This document shows positions 54,830 through 63,835 of a DNA stretch of 64,000 bases, piece after piece. Both the position numbers and the translations under genes were made by a program. The number at the start of each line of letters is the position of its first letter. Position 1 is the first letter of the stretch. The notes under the pieces were generated by a model. The model was given only the letters and a program-made list of their open reading frames with translations. It was not told the origin of the DNA and made no database searches. Source of the stretch: Dictyobacter formicarum (GTDB lineage Bacteria > Chloroflexota > Ktedonobacteria > Ktedonobacterales > Ktedonobacteraceae). The stretch lies in contig NZ_BNJJ01000005.1 of the NCBI RefSeq assembly GCF_016587435.1, positions 124,001 through 188,000 on the forward strand, in the 5' to 3' direction.

Positions 54830-55702
54830 ATGGAAGATGGGTTGATCAGCCAGTTTGGAGCTCCCGATGCTCCTCATTGTAATCCTGAGACGGCGCGCAT
54901 TGCGATTATTCCGGCTCCGCTAGAATATAGCGTCTGTTATATGGAGGGGACACGCATGGGGCCGCAGGCTATTTTAAATGCTTCTAGCCAGATGGAGCTC
55001 TATGATGAAGAGCTGGACTGCTGTCCAATCGAGGCGGGCGTATATACATACCCGGTGATTGACTATACTGGCATGAGCCATGAGCAAGCGTTGCGAGCCA
55101 CAGGAGATGCGGTAAAACAGGCGCTGGCTCAGGGTCAGATTCCTCTTACGCTGGGTGGAGAGCATTCTTTGTCGGCTCCGGTGATCGCGGCCGTTCATGC
55201 ACAATATCCTGACCTGACGGTGGTGCATATCGATGCTCATGGCGATTTACGCGATGAGTATGAGGGCACGCCACTTTCGCATGCCTCGATTGAGCGGCGC
55301 GTGGTAGATATGGGCATTCCGCTGTTAGAGATTGGCATTCGCAGTTTTAGCCCTGAAGAAGCTGCATTTATGAATACAAAGCCCAATGTGGAAGTGGTCT
55401 GGGCCTATCAATTAGCCAAGGGACTGGCCCGTATCCCCTGGGAACGGCTGGGCAAGCATACATATGTGACGATCGACCTGGATGCCATCGATCCCAGTGA
55501 AATGCCGGCCGTGGGTACTCCTGAGCCAGGAGGGCTCAGCTGGTACCAGGTTCTCGATCTGTTTCAAGAGATCTGTCGGCGCACCACGATTGTGGGTATG
55601 GATGTAGTTGAGTTGTGTCCAATGGAAGGGCAAACGCGCGCAGATTTTCTGGCCGCCAAGCTGGTCTATAAAATGATTGGCTATCGCCTGTTCACCAAAT
55701 AA
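54830..55702 (+). CDS. speB: Agmatinase / ureohydrolase
   Basis: ATG follows AGAGGA. The 290-aa enzyme shows the dimanganese ureohydrolase motifs: GGEHSLSAP (first His), VVHIDAHGDLRDEYEG (DAHxD cluster), SHASI, and TIDLDAIDPSEMPAVGTPEPGG (last Asp pair). These enzymes hydrolyse agmatine to putrescine and urea; related ones use guanidinobutyrate or guanidine. Neighbouring speD and the deoxyhypusine-synthase-like gene support polyamine synthesis. The presence of an upstream structured leader suggests post-transcriptional control. Confidence 0.9.
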   Translation: MEDGLISQFGAPDAPHCNPETARIAIIPAPLEYSVCYMEGTRMGPQAILNASSQMELYDEELDCCPIEAGVYTYPVIDYTGMSHEQALRATGDAVKQALAQGQIPLTLGGEHSLSAPVIAAVHAQYPDLTVVHIDAHGDLRDEYEGTPLSHASIERRVVDMGIPLLEIGIRSFSPEEAAFMNTKPNVEVVWAYQLAKGLARIPWERLGKHTYVTIDLDAIDPSEMPAVGTPEPGGLSWYQVLDLFQEICRRTTIVGMDVVELCPMEGQTRADFLAAKLVYKMIGYRLFTK

Positions 55703-55737
55703 TTGTACATCTGGGCACAGCGCCCCCATTGCTTGTA

Positions 55738-55763
55738 GACGCTGATGCGCCCGCGTCTTTTTT
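55738..55763 (+). terminator. Terminator of the agmatinase gene
   Basis: GACGC and GCGTC around a 10-nt loop are followed by six T residues. A second hairpin directly after (ATATCCGGG 55764-55772 with CCCGGATAT 55808-55816, then seven T) may back it up. Confidence 0.75.
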
Positions 55764-55824
55764 ATATCCGGGTTTGCAGGAGATATGCCGTGATATATAT
55801 CCCGCAGCCCGGATATATTTTTTT
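55764..55824 (+). terminator. Second, stronger terminator hairpin
   Basis: A long stem with inner pairing (GATAT/ATATC) is followed by ATTTTTTTG. Together with the preceding hairpin it isolates the agmatinase gene from the lipoprotein gene. Confidence 0.75.
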
Positions 55825-55995
55825 GTGCCTCTTATACTGAAAGAGATATAACAAGTCCTTACAAATAACTGCTCATGTCGCGCTTCGATGATTGTATGAC
55901 TATGCTACTTACGACTGTACTACTTACTGGTGGGTAGGAAGAGGATGGAGCATTTACGGTATTTACGAGGTAATCATCACAAGTCAGTCGGGGCT

Positions 55996-56946
55996 ATGTA
56001 TGGTAAAACTGTAAAGGTGCCAATCCGCTCTCTTCTCTTGTGCGCGCTCCTCTTCTTTAATCTATTGAACACAGGCTGTAGCTCTTCTGCTAATAAGCAG
56101 CAGAAAACCATTGATGGCTCTTCCTCACAGGCCATCACTTATAGCACCAATCCCCATGATGTAGTCATCCGTACTTTTTATGGGGGCGGGTTAGATGGCG
56201 CGCTGTCTTTGAGTCCACAAATCAGCATCTATGGCGATGGGGCGTATATAGTTGGCGTCGAGAGGCAAGGCACGTTAGGTGACGATCAGTTCCAACATCT
56301 ATTGAGCACACTCATTAATAATGATAAATTGCTGACACTTAAACGTCAGGTGTTCTCAGATTCATCCGATCAGGACGTAACACTGCTGCAATTGACGCTC
56401 AATGGCCAGGTTCATACCATCATCTATGGAACCTTTGACGATCATGCGCAGTCAAACGAGGATATAGCGTCCTACCAACGAGTGGGTCGGGCCATCACAC
56501 AGATTATGAATGCGCTTACAGGACCTACTCAACCCTATCATGCTTCCGCCGTTGCTCTGCTGGTGCGGAATGTTCCTTATTATGACTATACGCAATCTAT
56601 CCCACAATGGAGAGATCCTTCGTTTACGCTGGCGCAGGCAGCGCAGCTTGAATGCGGTCCACAGCCAGAAGATATTGATCCTAATAAAGAGGCAGCCTGC
56701 TTGAAATATACGATTCCCAGGCAGGCCATCTTGCTAAATACAGCTCAATGGCAAACATTACAGAAAGTGCTGGGGAAACAGCTTTCCGCTACCTTTATGG
56801 AGCGACAACATTACTATGAGGTCCGTATCAGACCGCTTTTGCCTGAAGAGGTCGCTGACCATCAGCTAGCCATGTTTGGAAGCGCACAGAGTCACTATAA
56901 AAGCGTTCCACTGCACATGGGGCCTTTGCCGCCGGTTTCAGCGTAG
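55996..56946 (+). CDS. Predicted lipoprotein, unknown function
   Basis: I prefer the ATG at 55996, which gives a normal lipoprotein signal (KVPIRSLLLCALLFFNLL then lipobox LNTGC at about residue 28); an ATG at 55945 is another choice. The mature part (about 290 aa) is polar with repeated short strands (for example ISIYGDGAYIVGVERQG, QHLLSTLINNDKLLTL) and no catalytic motif. It is expected to be anchored to the outer face of the membrane. I do not recognise the domain. Confidence 0.7.
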   Translation: MYGKTVKVPIRSLLLCALLFFNLLNTGCSSSANKQQKTIDGSSSQAITYSTNPHDVVIRTFYGGGLDGALSLSPQISIYGDGAYIVGVERQGTLGDDQFQHLLSTLINNDKLLTLKRQVFSDSSDQDVTLLQLTLNGQVHTIIYGTFDDHAQSNEDIASYQRVGRAITQIMNALTGPTQPYHASAVALLVRNVPYYDYTQSIPQWRDPSFTLAQAAQLECGPQPEDIDPNKEAACLKYTIPRQAILLNTAQWQTLQKVLGKQLSATFMERQHYYEVRIRPLLPEEVADHQLAMFGSAQSHYKSVPLHMGPLPPVSA

Positions 56947-57376
56947 ACGGCCTGATTTTCACCTGCTTGTGCTGAACATAATCCCTATTACGATCTTTTT
57001 TTATCGCGAGAAGCGCGCATAGGTAGAGTAGTAGAAAGATCGAGAGTTGTGGTATACTAACAAGGACGCGTCCCACAATATCTGGCACAACGAAGCGCAG
57101 CGCGTCAAATATTCCAGAGTAGGTGCGGAACGACCGACGGGAGGAAGGTTCCAACAAGATCTTGCCGATCTGTCCACTACTTTTAGCACATCCCCAATAA
57201 GGCATAACATTTAATCAGGTGAGCAAGGGCGCTGATGATAGTAAGGAAGGATGCACTGCATCTTTTTCTATAGAAGAAACTCATTGTACGTATAAACAAG
57301 GTGCCAGATGCGCCTGGCTCGCCACGCAGGTGGCAATTCTGATTGCTTTTAACACAGCCTGACTTTGAAAGGAAAC
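56947..57376. other. Leader/gap before the disordered-protein gene
   Basis: No gene in 430 bases. A conserved-looking GC-rich part (about 57060-57180) may hold a small RNA; TGCGCCTGGCTCGCCACGCA lies near 57308-57330 close to the next start codon and could be part of a structured leader. GAAAGGA at 57366 serves the next gene. Confidence 0.35.
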
Positions 57377-58498
57377 ATGACCAGAGAATTCAATAATCAG
57401 AGACGAGATGGCTCACGTCCACCATTTCGTAATGTATCCTCCAGCCGATATAATGACGAGCGATCTTCACGTCCAGCTCGGCCTCGCCTTAACCGAGAAA
57501 TGGTAGATCGTGCCTGGGAGAATGGTGCCAGCCGTACACACGCGGATTATCATCCGCGCAGTTCTAATGGGGCATCACAATCCCCCCGCAATAACTGGCG
57601 CAACAATAATAATCGCTCTAGAGACAATTCCTCCCATAATACACAGGGCAACCGCAGACCCTATAGCCAGGGCAACTATGAGAACAGGAATTCTCAACGC
57701 TCTGAGCGCCCATATGGCAATCATCAGGGTCCACGCTCACGGAACTTCAATTCCGATAATCGCTCTGATAACTTTAACTCCGAGAGACCGGAATATGGCT
57801 CGCAGCGTAGCTATAGCCATAATCCCTCTTTCAGTCCACGCGGACAACAGGGCAATCGAGCTCCACAAGCGCGTGGGTATGGGTCTCGTGGACAGCAGGG
57901 GACCAATGCGCCGGGCACGCGTGGGGCCGCACGCCACGAGCGTCCTGAGCGCGATGTCCGTAACAATCCACGCCGTGACTTTCGACCACGCGAGGTGGCA
58001 AAACGTCCACCTAATCCTCGCTGGTTGAGCCGTCCTGAAGTACGGCAGGCCCGCGATGAGCAGCGCCACAAAGAGTATATGCAACATTTTGAGGGCGATT
58101 ACGAACAGTTCGATGACAATGAGGTACCTCAATTTAACCCATCGAACGAACGCGCTCCACGCGGTTCGCGTCCACGCTTCGGGCAGCCTGAAGAAAAACA
58201 TGTTACCCGACTTCCCAATGGACGTGTCTTGAAGGGGTCGCGACCAGATCAGCGTAGAAACGCGCAGTTCTGGACCGAGATTGACGAAGATGCGGATAGA
58301 TTGATCGAGCAGATCGGTGAGGACGAAGATGATTTCTTCCAGCAACCATCTTCGAGGCCCGTCAGATCGACATCCGCCAACCGAACGCCACGACGTGCTG
58401 CCACGCGCGGCAAAAAGAGTCAGAAGTCAGGCGCCCCGCGTTCCAGTGGCCCTAAGCCTTCTGAGAAGGGCTTTAAATGGCCATCACAGCAGCAGTAA
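57377..58498 (+). CDS. Arg/Asn/Ser-rich disordered protein
   Basis: ATG at 57377 behind GAAAGGAAAC. The 373-aa protein is almost entirely low complexity in residues about 1-215: repeated RS, RN, NN, QG and RGQQG motifs, similar to RGG/RNA-binding disordered regions. A short, more ordered segment follows (about 265-300: KHVTRLPNGRVLKGSRPDQR), then an acidic patch (EDEDDFF) and a basic tail (RAATRGKKSQKSGAP). No enzymatic domain is visible. It could bind RNA or form condensates; this is inference from composition. Transcribed alone, followed by a terminator. Confidence 0.75.
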   Translation: MTREFNNQRRDGSRPPFRNVSSSRYNDERSSRPARPRLNREMVDRAWENGASRTHADYHPRSSNGASQSPRNNWRNNNNRSRDNSSHNTQGNRRPYSQGNYENRNSQRSERPYGNHQGPRSRNFNSDNRSDNFNSERPEYGSQRSYSHNPSFSPRGQQGNRAPQARGYGSRGQQGTNAPGTRGAARHERPERDVRNNPRRDFRPREVAKRPPNPRWLSRPEVRQARDEQRHKEYMQHFEGDYEQFDDNEVPQFNPSNERAPRGSRPRFGQPEEKHVTRLPNGRVLKGSRPDQRRNAQFWTEIDEDADRLIEQIGEDEDDFFQQPSSRPVRSTSANRTPRRAATRGKKSQKSGAPRSSGPKPSEKGFKWPSQQQ

Positions 58499-58526
58499 TC
58501 GTTGGCAGTCTTTTATTATTCAAGGA

Positions 58527-58556
58527 TGTGTCCAGTTCATAAACTGGACACATTTT
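58527..58556 (+). terminator. Terminator after the disordered-protein gene
   Basis: TGTGTCCAGTT and AACTGGACACA form a perfect 11-bp stem with a short loop, followed by TTTTG. Confidence 0.85.
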
Positions 58557-58624
58557 GTGAACAGTTAGTTTAATTAAAACAGCAACGATGAGTACCCAGC
58601 TTAGAAGGTACCGGAGTAGCTAGC

Positions 58625-59569
58625 ATGTCTTATCCAAGCTATCTCAATCTCTATGAGACAGGGGAATTAGCAGAACGAGCAGCAACCGCCTGGGAGATCT
58701 TGCGCCATTGTACGATCTGCCCTCAGAATTGTCGCTGCGACCGCACTGCTGGCAAAACAGGGGTCTGTCATTCGGGAACGGAAGCAATTGTAGCTTCCTG
58801 GAATGTCCATCGCCGTGAAGAGCCTCCCATCAGTGGCACACGCGGAGCAGGCACTATCTTTTTTGGCTATTGTCAGGCACGCTGCACGTATTGCCAGAAC
58901 TTTTCGCTTAGCCAGGGTGGCCTGGGACATCGCGTGGGGCCAGAACGCCTGGCCGAGATGATGCTCTATTTGCAAAAGAAGCGCTGCCACAATCTAGATC
59001 TGGTCACACCAACACACTTTGTGCCGCAGATTCTAGCAGCATTGGTAATCGCCTGTGAAAAGGGGCTACGCTTACCCCTCGTCTACAATTGCGCGGGTTA
59101 TGAAAATCTGGAAACCCTGCAATTATTAGATGGTGTGGTGGATATCTATCTGCCAGATGCCAAGTATTCTGACAATAAAAATGCGCTACGGACCTCCAAG
59201 ATGCCTCGGTATGTCGATCATAATCAGGCAGCTTTACGAGAGATGTATCGCCAGGTGGGTCCTCTTGAAGTAGATGAAGAGGGCATTGCGCGACGAGGGA
59301 TGCTGATTCGACATCTCGTTATGCCTGAGGATGTTTCGGGCACGCGCGAGGTGCTGCGCTGGATTGCAGAAGAACTGAGCCCCGATACCCCGATCAGCCT
59401 GATGGATCAATATTTTCCAGCCTGGAAAGCAGTCAATGATCCCGTTCTCAATCGCCGCTTGTCCTGGGCAGAATACAAAACAGCCCTGGATGCACTTGAT
59501 GAATTCAACTTTACTGCGGGATTCGTCCAGGAGGATCTGATTGAGGTAGATACGACATCTGATACGTAA
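58625..59569 (+). CDS. Radical SAM protein, PflX/pyruvate-formate-lyase-activating-like
   Basis: The 314-aa protein starts with a Cys-rich segment (CTICPQNCRCDR...GVCH), then the radical SAM motif CQARCTYC (CxxxCxxC) near residue 82, with GAGTIFFGYC before it. The rest of the barrel has NLDLVTPTHFVPQIL and YNCAGYENLETL. This is the PflX-type branch of glycyl-radical activase relatives; a specific target is not known. It acts in the cytoplasm with a 4Fe-4S cluster and AdoMet. The prenyl synthase gene follows after a gap of about 200 bp. Confidence 0.85.
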   Translation: MSYPSYLNLYETGELAERAATAWEILRHCTICPQNCRCDRTAGKTGVCHSGTEAIVASWNVHRREEPPISGTRGAGTIFFGYCQARCTYCQNFSLSQGGLGHRVGPERLAEMMLYLQKKRCHNLDLVTPTHFVPQILAALVIACEKGLRLPLVYNCAGYENLETLQLLDGVVDIYLPDAKYSDNKNALRTSKMPRYVDHNQAALREMYRQVGPLEVDEEGIARRGMLIRHLVMPEDVSGTREVLRWIAEELSPDTPISLMDQYFPAWKAVNDPVLNRRLSWAEYKTALDALDEFNFTAGFVQEDLIEVDTTSDT

Positions 59570-59784
59570 TAAAGGTAAGGGCAATTCTGGTTGGCACTAG
59601 TTAGATACATCCAGGTTGCCTCGTCCCACAATGGACCAGGCACGTTATAATCTGTAGGGGGAAACTACATGCCTCATGATGAGAAAGTGGTGGAAAAATC
59701 GTAAGGCTATGTATTATCGTCTACATAATTTGCCGAACGATACCTGGTGACGTGCCAGAAGACATGCAAAAATGGAGAACCCTT

Positions 59785-60774
59785 ATGAACACTACGGCCA
59801 CGTTGAGCCGCATATTCTCAGGCATCCAGCCTGAGCTTGATCAGGTGGATGCTCTCTTTCAAGAAAGAGCAACGTCTGGACTGGCGATCCTTAATTCTGC
59901 TTCGATGCATGCGCTTGCTTCTCCCGGCAAACGTTTGCGAACTGCATTGACCTTGCTCGCGGGAAAACTTAATCATTATGACTTTGGGAAATTGTTGCAA
60001 TTAAGTGTGGCCTTTGAGATGGTTCATCTGGCAACCTTGATTCATGATGATATTATCGATGAAGCGGCCACCCGCCGTGGCAATCCCACCGTAAATGCGT
60101 TGTGGGGAGATAAGATCGCCATCCTTCTGGGCGATTATTATCTGGCCAAGACGTCAGGTTTGATTGCTGAAATTGAGAATCCACGCATCGACCGTCTGTT
60201 TGCTGATACAGTGGCAACGGTATGCGAAGGTACTATATTGGAAATGATGACGTCTGGTCGAGCGGACCTGACTGTCGAAACCTACTTTGAGAAAATCAAC
60301 AATAAAACCGCCTGCCTGATTGCAGCTTGTTCCAAAGGCGGAGCCATCTTGAGCGATGCTACCGACGAACAGATTGCGCTGCTGCATTCTTATGGCTTGA
60401 ACCTGGGTATTGCATTCCAGATCATTGATGATATTCTCGACTATACTGAAGATCAATCTACGATCGGCAAACCAGCTGGCAATGATCTACGTCAGGGCAT
60501 GGTGACGCTACCTTTGATCTATGCGCTGCAAGGAGCATCCCAGAACGGGCATCAGCAACAGGTACAGACTTTACTCAATAGCGATGAGCACAATGAAAAA
60601 GATATTCTAGAAGTGGTGGATTGGGTTACGCATAGCTATGGAGTAGAGCAGTCTTTGCAGGAAGCCCATGATTATGCCAATAAGGCACGCGAGGCCTTGC
60701 ATCATTTCCCAGCCTCACCCGATCGCGATGTGCTGGATGAACTGATCGACTTTGTCATCAGTCGCAGGCGTTAA
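59785..60774 (+). CDS. Polyprenyl diphosphate synthase (heptaprenyl/octaprenyl type)
   Basis: Start at the ATG behind TGGAGAACCC (59785). The 329-aa enzyme has the two Asp-rich motifs of trans-prenyl synthases: LIHDDIIDEA (first, D-D-x-x-D like) and FQIIDDILDYTED (second), with GKRLRTALTLL and ATRRGNPTVNALWGD around the first. It makes the long isoprenoid side chain for menaquinone from FPP and IPP. Directly downstream, 15 bp away, is the menaquinone methyltransferase gene, so the pair is a quinone-synthesis unit. Confidence 0.93.
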   Translation: MNTTATLSRIFSGIQPELDQVDALFQERATSGLAILNSASMHALASPGKRLRTALTLLAGKLNHYDFGKLLQLSVAFEMVHLATLIHDDIIDEAATRRGNPTVNALWGDKIAILLGDYYLAKTSGLIAEIENPRIDRLFADTVATVCEGTILEMMTSGRADLTVETYFEKINNKTACLIAACSKGGAILSDATDEQIALLHSYGLNLGIAFQIIDDILDYTEDQSTIGKPAGNDLRQGMVTLPLIYALQGASQNGHQQQVQTLLNSDEHNEKDILEVVDWVTHSYGVEQSLQEAHDYANKAREALHHFPASPDRDVLDELIDFVISRRR

Positions 60775-60789
60775 TGGAATAACTGAAGA

Positions 60790-61536
60790 ATGAAAACAAA
60801 TTTTGCTTTAGAAGAAAAATTTCGTGAAGTCGGGGGCAAACGTCCCTATGTACAGCGTCTGTTTGGACGTATTGCTGGTATATATGATCTCATGAACAGG
60901 CTTATGAGCCTGGGGTTAGATGGATACTGGCGCCGCCGCGCCGCGCGCTATCTGGCACTGGCCACGGGAGAGACTGGCCTGGATTTAGGAGCAGGTACGG
61001 CCGATCTGGCGATCACAATCGTTAAACATGCGGGTCCTGGCACGAAAATGATTGGAATGGATATTACTCCAGAGATGCTTGATGAGGGTCGCCGTAAACT
61101 GGCTCGCATGGGACTGCAAGATAGCATTGAACTGCGCGTCGGTGATGCGGAGCATATCGATCTTCCTGATAATAGCGTCGATGGCTGCTGTTCCGCATTT
61201 ATGGTACGCAATCTGACTGATATCCGTCAGGGGTTCTCCGAGATGTTGCGCGTTGTGCGCCCTGGTGGCCGCGTCGTCTGTCTGGAGATCAGTCATCCCC
61301 CGGGTAAAATCTTTGGCACACTTTTCTACCTCTACTTCTATAAGCTGGCCCCGATCTTTGGGACAATCATTGGCAAAGCTTTTGAGGAATATAATTATTT
61401 GCCCAATTCCCTTACTACCTTCCCCAAAGCTCCTGCTTTACAGGCAATTATGGAAGAGGTAGGTTGGAGTGATGTTCGTTATTACTATCTCAATGGTGGC
61501 ATTGTGGCCATTCATGTGGGGACAAAAGCTGAATAA
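60790..61536 (+). CDS. ubiE: Demethylmenaquinone methyltransferase
   Basis: The 248-aa SAM-dependent enzyme has IAGIYDLMNRLMSLGLDGYW at the start, a SAM loop GLDLGAGTADLAI, MDITPEMLDEGRRKL, GDAEHIDLPDNSVDG, and LRVVRPGGRVVCLEISHP, all signature stretches of the UbiE/MenG family. It methylates the demethylmenaquinone ring in the last step of menaquinone synthesis; here menaquinone is the expected quinone. It lies 15 bp after the prenyl synthase gene in one operon. Confidence 0.93.
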   Translation: MKTNFALEEKFREVGGKRPYVQRLFGRIAGIYDLMNRLMSLGLDGYWRRRAARYLALATGETGLDLGAGTADLAITIVKHAGPGTKMIGMDITPEMLDEGRRKLARMGLQDSIELRVGDAEHIDLPDNSVDGCCSAFMVRNLTDIRQGFSEMLRVVRPGGRVVCLEISHPPGKIFGTLFYLYFYKLAPIFGTIIGKAFEEYNYLPNSLTTFPKAPALQAIMEEVGWSDVRYYYLNGGIVAIHVGTKAE

Positions 61537-61642
61537 TTCTGTTGGCACGAATGGAGATCGCTAGCATTCTGGTCTTATTTCTATTCTATAAATAAATAGT
61601 AAACTACTTCCTGCTAGCGTCTCCATGCGACGCGTGCATCTC

Positions 61643-62041
61643 TTAACCTTTTCTGCGCCCAATTGAGGCCGCATCTCCCAGAAAACCTTCGAGCGATTTA
61701 GCCAGATCGTGCAGTTGGGCGGCCTCTACCATTGAGATCTCATGTCCGGCTTTGGCCACTCGATAGAGTAATTGGACGGCTGCGGGTCTGGTAGCCGCGG
61801 CCTCACCGGTCGGTGCACCACCCAGCAGTGATGCGCGCATCGCATCAACATTGGCGTTGACTTGCTCCAACTCAGTTACATCGATAAAACCGACGGGCTT
61901 AGGAATCGATCCCTGTCCCGGCCCGTGGCTTGCTTCCCATTGACGCCGCTCTCTCCTCCCCGCCGCGCAATAACAAAAACGTGGCTGCTCCGATTCGGAG
62001 TCCAATACGCCACTATCTTCACAAATTGGACAAATAGGCAT
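61643..62041 (-). CDS. Small protein with Cys-rich N terminus
   Basis: The 132-aa protein begins with a possible zinc site (CPICEDSGVLD...FCYCAAG), as in small zinc-ribbon proteins, then has a helical region with many Ala and Glu (LLYRVAKAGHEISMVEA) and ends in GDAASIGRRKG. No function can be assigned. It is convergent with the menaquinone methyltransferase gene. Confidence 0.6.
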   Translation of the reverse strand: MPICPICEDSGVLDSESEQPRFCYCAAGRRERRQWEASHGPGQGSIPKPVGFIDVTELEQVNANVDAMRASLLGGAPTGEAAATRPAAVQLLYRVAKAGHEISMVEAAQLHDLAKSLEGFLGDAASIGRRKG

Positions 62042-62161
62042 CGCTGCTCACTCCTTGCTCATCCCAATCAAGCTTGTTATGTTTTTCATACTATATCATA
62101 TCGCTTATAGCGATGTGGATATAGTATGGCAGTGTGTCTGACTCCTACGCTGATGGGGCAA

Positions 62162-62187
62162 CTGAGCGCCCGCTTTCGGGCGCTCAG
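62162..62187. terminator. Strong GC hairpin
   Basis: CTGAGCGCCCG and CGGGCGCTCAG make a perfect 11-bp stem with a CTTT loop, in the gap between the Nudix gene end (62303) and the small Cys-rich gene start (62041). It is placed to end the mrp-Nudix transcript on the minus strand. Confidence 0.6.
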
Positions 62188-62302
62188 CGCGCGTTCTGCC
62201 TGAATAAAACTTGTTGAGCGCCGCAGGCGCGTAGTGTCAGGGGCCGGAGGCGCGCAACTTATGGCTTTCAGCCATGCGCTGAAAGAAATCGCTCAGATAG
62301 GG

Positions 62303-62767
62303 TCAGGAGAGACATTGGCGGCCGCTCAAGTAGTCTTTAAGCATATGCTCACAGTCAAAAGCCATGTGGCCCAGAACAACCTCTGGCTCACACCAGCAGG
62401 CCTTTCCCTCGCCCGAGTCATGCTGGGTACCGCCCTGGATATGGCCGCGATACGCGATTGAGACAGCGCGAAAGCGTGGATCGCGATCAATGGCTGAATA
62501 GACACCAACTAGCCCGGTAATCGCTATATCATAGCCAGTTTCTTCGCTGGCTTCGCGCCGCACACATTCTTCTAACGTCTCTTTGTAACGCACAATACCG
62601 CCAGGAATGGTATATCCCATTCCATCACTACGATCAACCAGCAAAACTTTGCCATCTTTTTCAATAATGACACAGGCGCTGAGTATAGGCGAAATCTGCC
62701 CTAGCGTAAGAAGAGCAATCAGTCGAAAAATAATACCGGCCAGCAAACCTTTAAGCTTCTCTTTCAT
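62303..62767 (-). CDS. Nudix hydrolase
   Basis: Start at ATG 62767 behind AGAGGAC. The 154-aa enzyme has a hydrophobic N-terminal segment (LKGLLAGIIFRLIALLTLG), possibly a membrane anchor, then the Nudix box as GGIVRYKETLEECVRREASE followed by ETGYD, with the catalytic Glu residues in place. Nudix enzymes hydrolyse nucleoside-diphosphate derivatives; the substrate is unknown. The gene overlaps the Mrp-type gene end by 17 bp, so the two are translationally coupled. Confidence 0.88.
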   Translation of the reverse strand: MKEKLKGLLAGIIFRLIALLTLGQISPILSACVIIEKDGKVLLVDRSDGMGYTIPGGIVRYKETLEECVRREASEETGYDIAITGLVGVYSAIDRDPRFRAVSIAYRGHIQGGTQHDSGEGKACWCEPEVVLGHMAFDCEHMLKDYLSGRQCLS

Positions 62768-63653
62768 TGGTGTCCTCTTCTCTATCTGATGCCTGCTCCG
62801 TTTCATTTTCAGTGGCTTGAGCGCGTAACAAAGCAATGCGCTGAACAATTCGCGCAGAGACATCTGAGAAGACCATTGCCACAGGAGAATCCGCCAGGCT
62901 TACAACAATTGGATATCCTTTATCTCCATTGGTTACAGCAATGGGATCTAAAGGTATACGTCCGAGCATAGGCAAGTCGTCCAGTTGGGCACGAGGTTCG
63001 GGACTCGCGGGAAAGATTTCGACCATTTGTCCACAATGGGGACAGAGCAGACCTGCCATGTTCTGTACAATACCCAGAATCGGCACAGACATGCGCTGGA
63101 ACATGGTCACCGCTTTAGCCGTATCGATGCGCGCGATATCCTGCGGAGTTGTCACTAAGATCGCACCGGACAATTCAATTTCACGACAGAGGGTAGCTTG
63201 CGGCTCACTGGTACCAGGTGGGAGGTCGATAATCAGGTAATCCAGTTCTCCCCAATTAACGGAAAAGAGCAACTGGCGAATAAGCATGCCCAGAGCGTCT
63301 GGTAATGGAGCCACAGCCTGCTCTTCTCCAATAAAGAAGCCCACCGACATCAGCTTGACACCATAGCGCAGCAAGGGCTGGATCTTTTTCTCGGCGGCCA
63401 GGTCCCTGCGTTCAGCTAGCGGCAAAATAGCCTCGCTTCTAGCGTCCGCCCGCTTGCGTACGCCAACCATCATCGGAATGCTTGGCCCATAGGCATCGCC
63501 ATCCAGCAGGCCAACACGCGCCCCCTCTCTGGCGAGAGAGATAGCCAGATTTACACTTACCGTCGATTTGCCAACTCCACCTTTACCACTGCCCACCACT
63601 AGAACAGCACCGATATGCTCTAAGCGTTCACGTCGTGATTGTTGACGCATCAT
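62751..63653 (-). CDS. mrp: Mrp/NBP35-type P-loop ATPase (Fe-S cluster carrier)
   Basis: Start at one of two adjacent ATG codons (63653 or 63650) behind GGGGAGGG. The roughly 300-aa protein has a deviant Walker A motif VVGSGKGGVGKSTVSVN, LDGDAYGPSIPMMVG, LIIDLPPGTSEPQATL, and a C-terminal CPHCGQ (CxxC) motif that binds a bridging cluster in the dimer. It lacks the N-terminal DUF59 domain of longer Mrp proteins. Role: ATP-dependent storage and transfer of 4Fe-4S clusters. The Nudix gene follows with a 17-bp overlap. Confidence 0.9.
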   Translation of the reverse strand: MMRQQSRRERLEHIGAVLVVGSGKGGVGKSTVSVNLAISLAREGARVGLLDGDAYGPSIPMMVGVRKRADARSEAILPLAERRDLAAEKKIQPLLRYGVKLMSVGFFIGEEQAVAPLPDALGMLIRQLLFSVNWGELDYLIIDLPPGTSEPQATLCREIELSGAILVTTPQDIARIDTAKAVTMFQRMSVPILGIVQNMAGLLCPHCGQMVEIFPASPEPRAQLDDLPMLGRIPLDPIAVTNGDKGYPIVVSLADSPVAMVFSDVSARIVQRIALLRAQATENETEQASDREEDTNEREA

Positions 63654-63780
63654 CCCTCCCCAAAAATAGAAAAAACCTTGCCTGTTCAAATGTTAGTATA
63701 AGAGTAATTTATGTATTTGACAAGCGTTCGCGACGATTAAAGCAGTGCCTTGAGTGCCAACAGGCGCCATATAACAACAT

Positions 63781-63820
63781 AAAGATCCAGGAATAAATAA
63801 ATACTACTTCCTGGATCTTT
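63781..63820 (-). terminator. Terminator of the YceI-like gene
   Basis: AAAGATCCAGGAA (63781-63793) and TTCCTGGATCTTT (63808-63820) form a perfect 13-bp stem, 16 bp past the stop codon of the partial gene. Confidence 0.8.
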
Positions 63821-63835
63821 GTGTTCGTTATTCCA

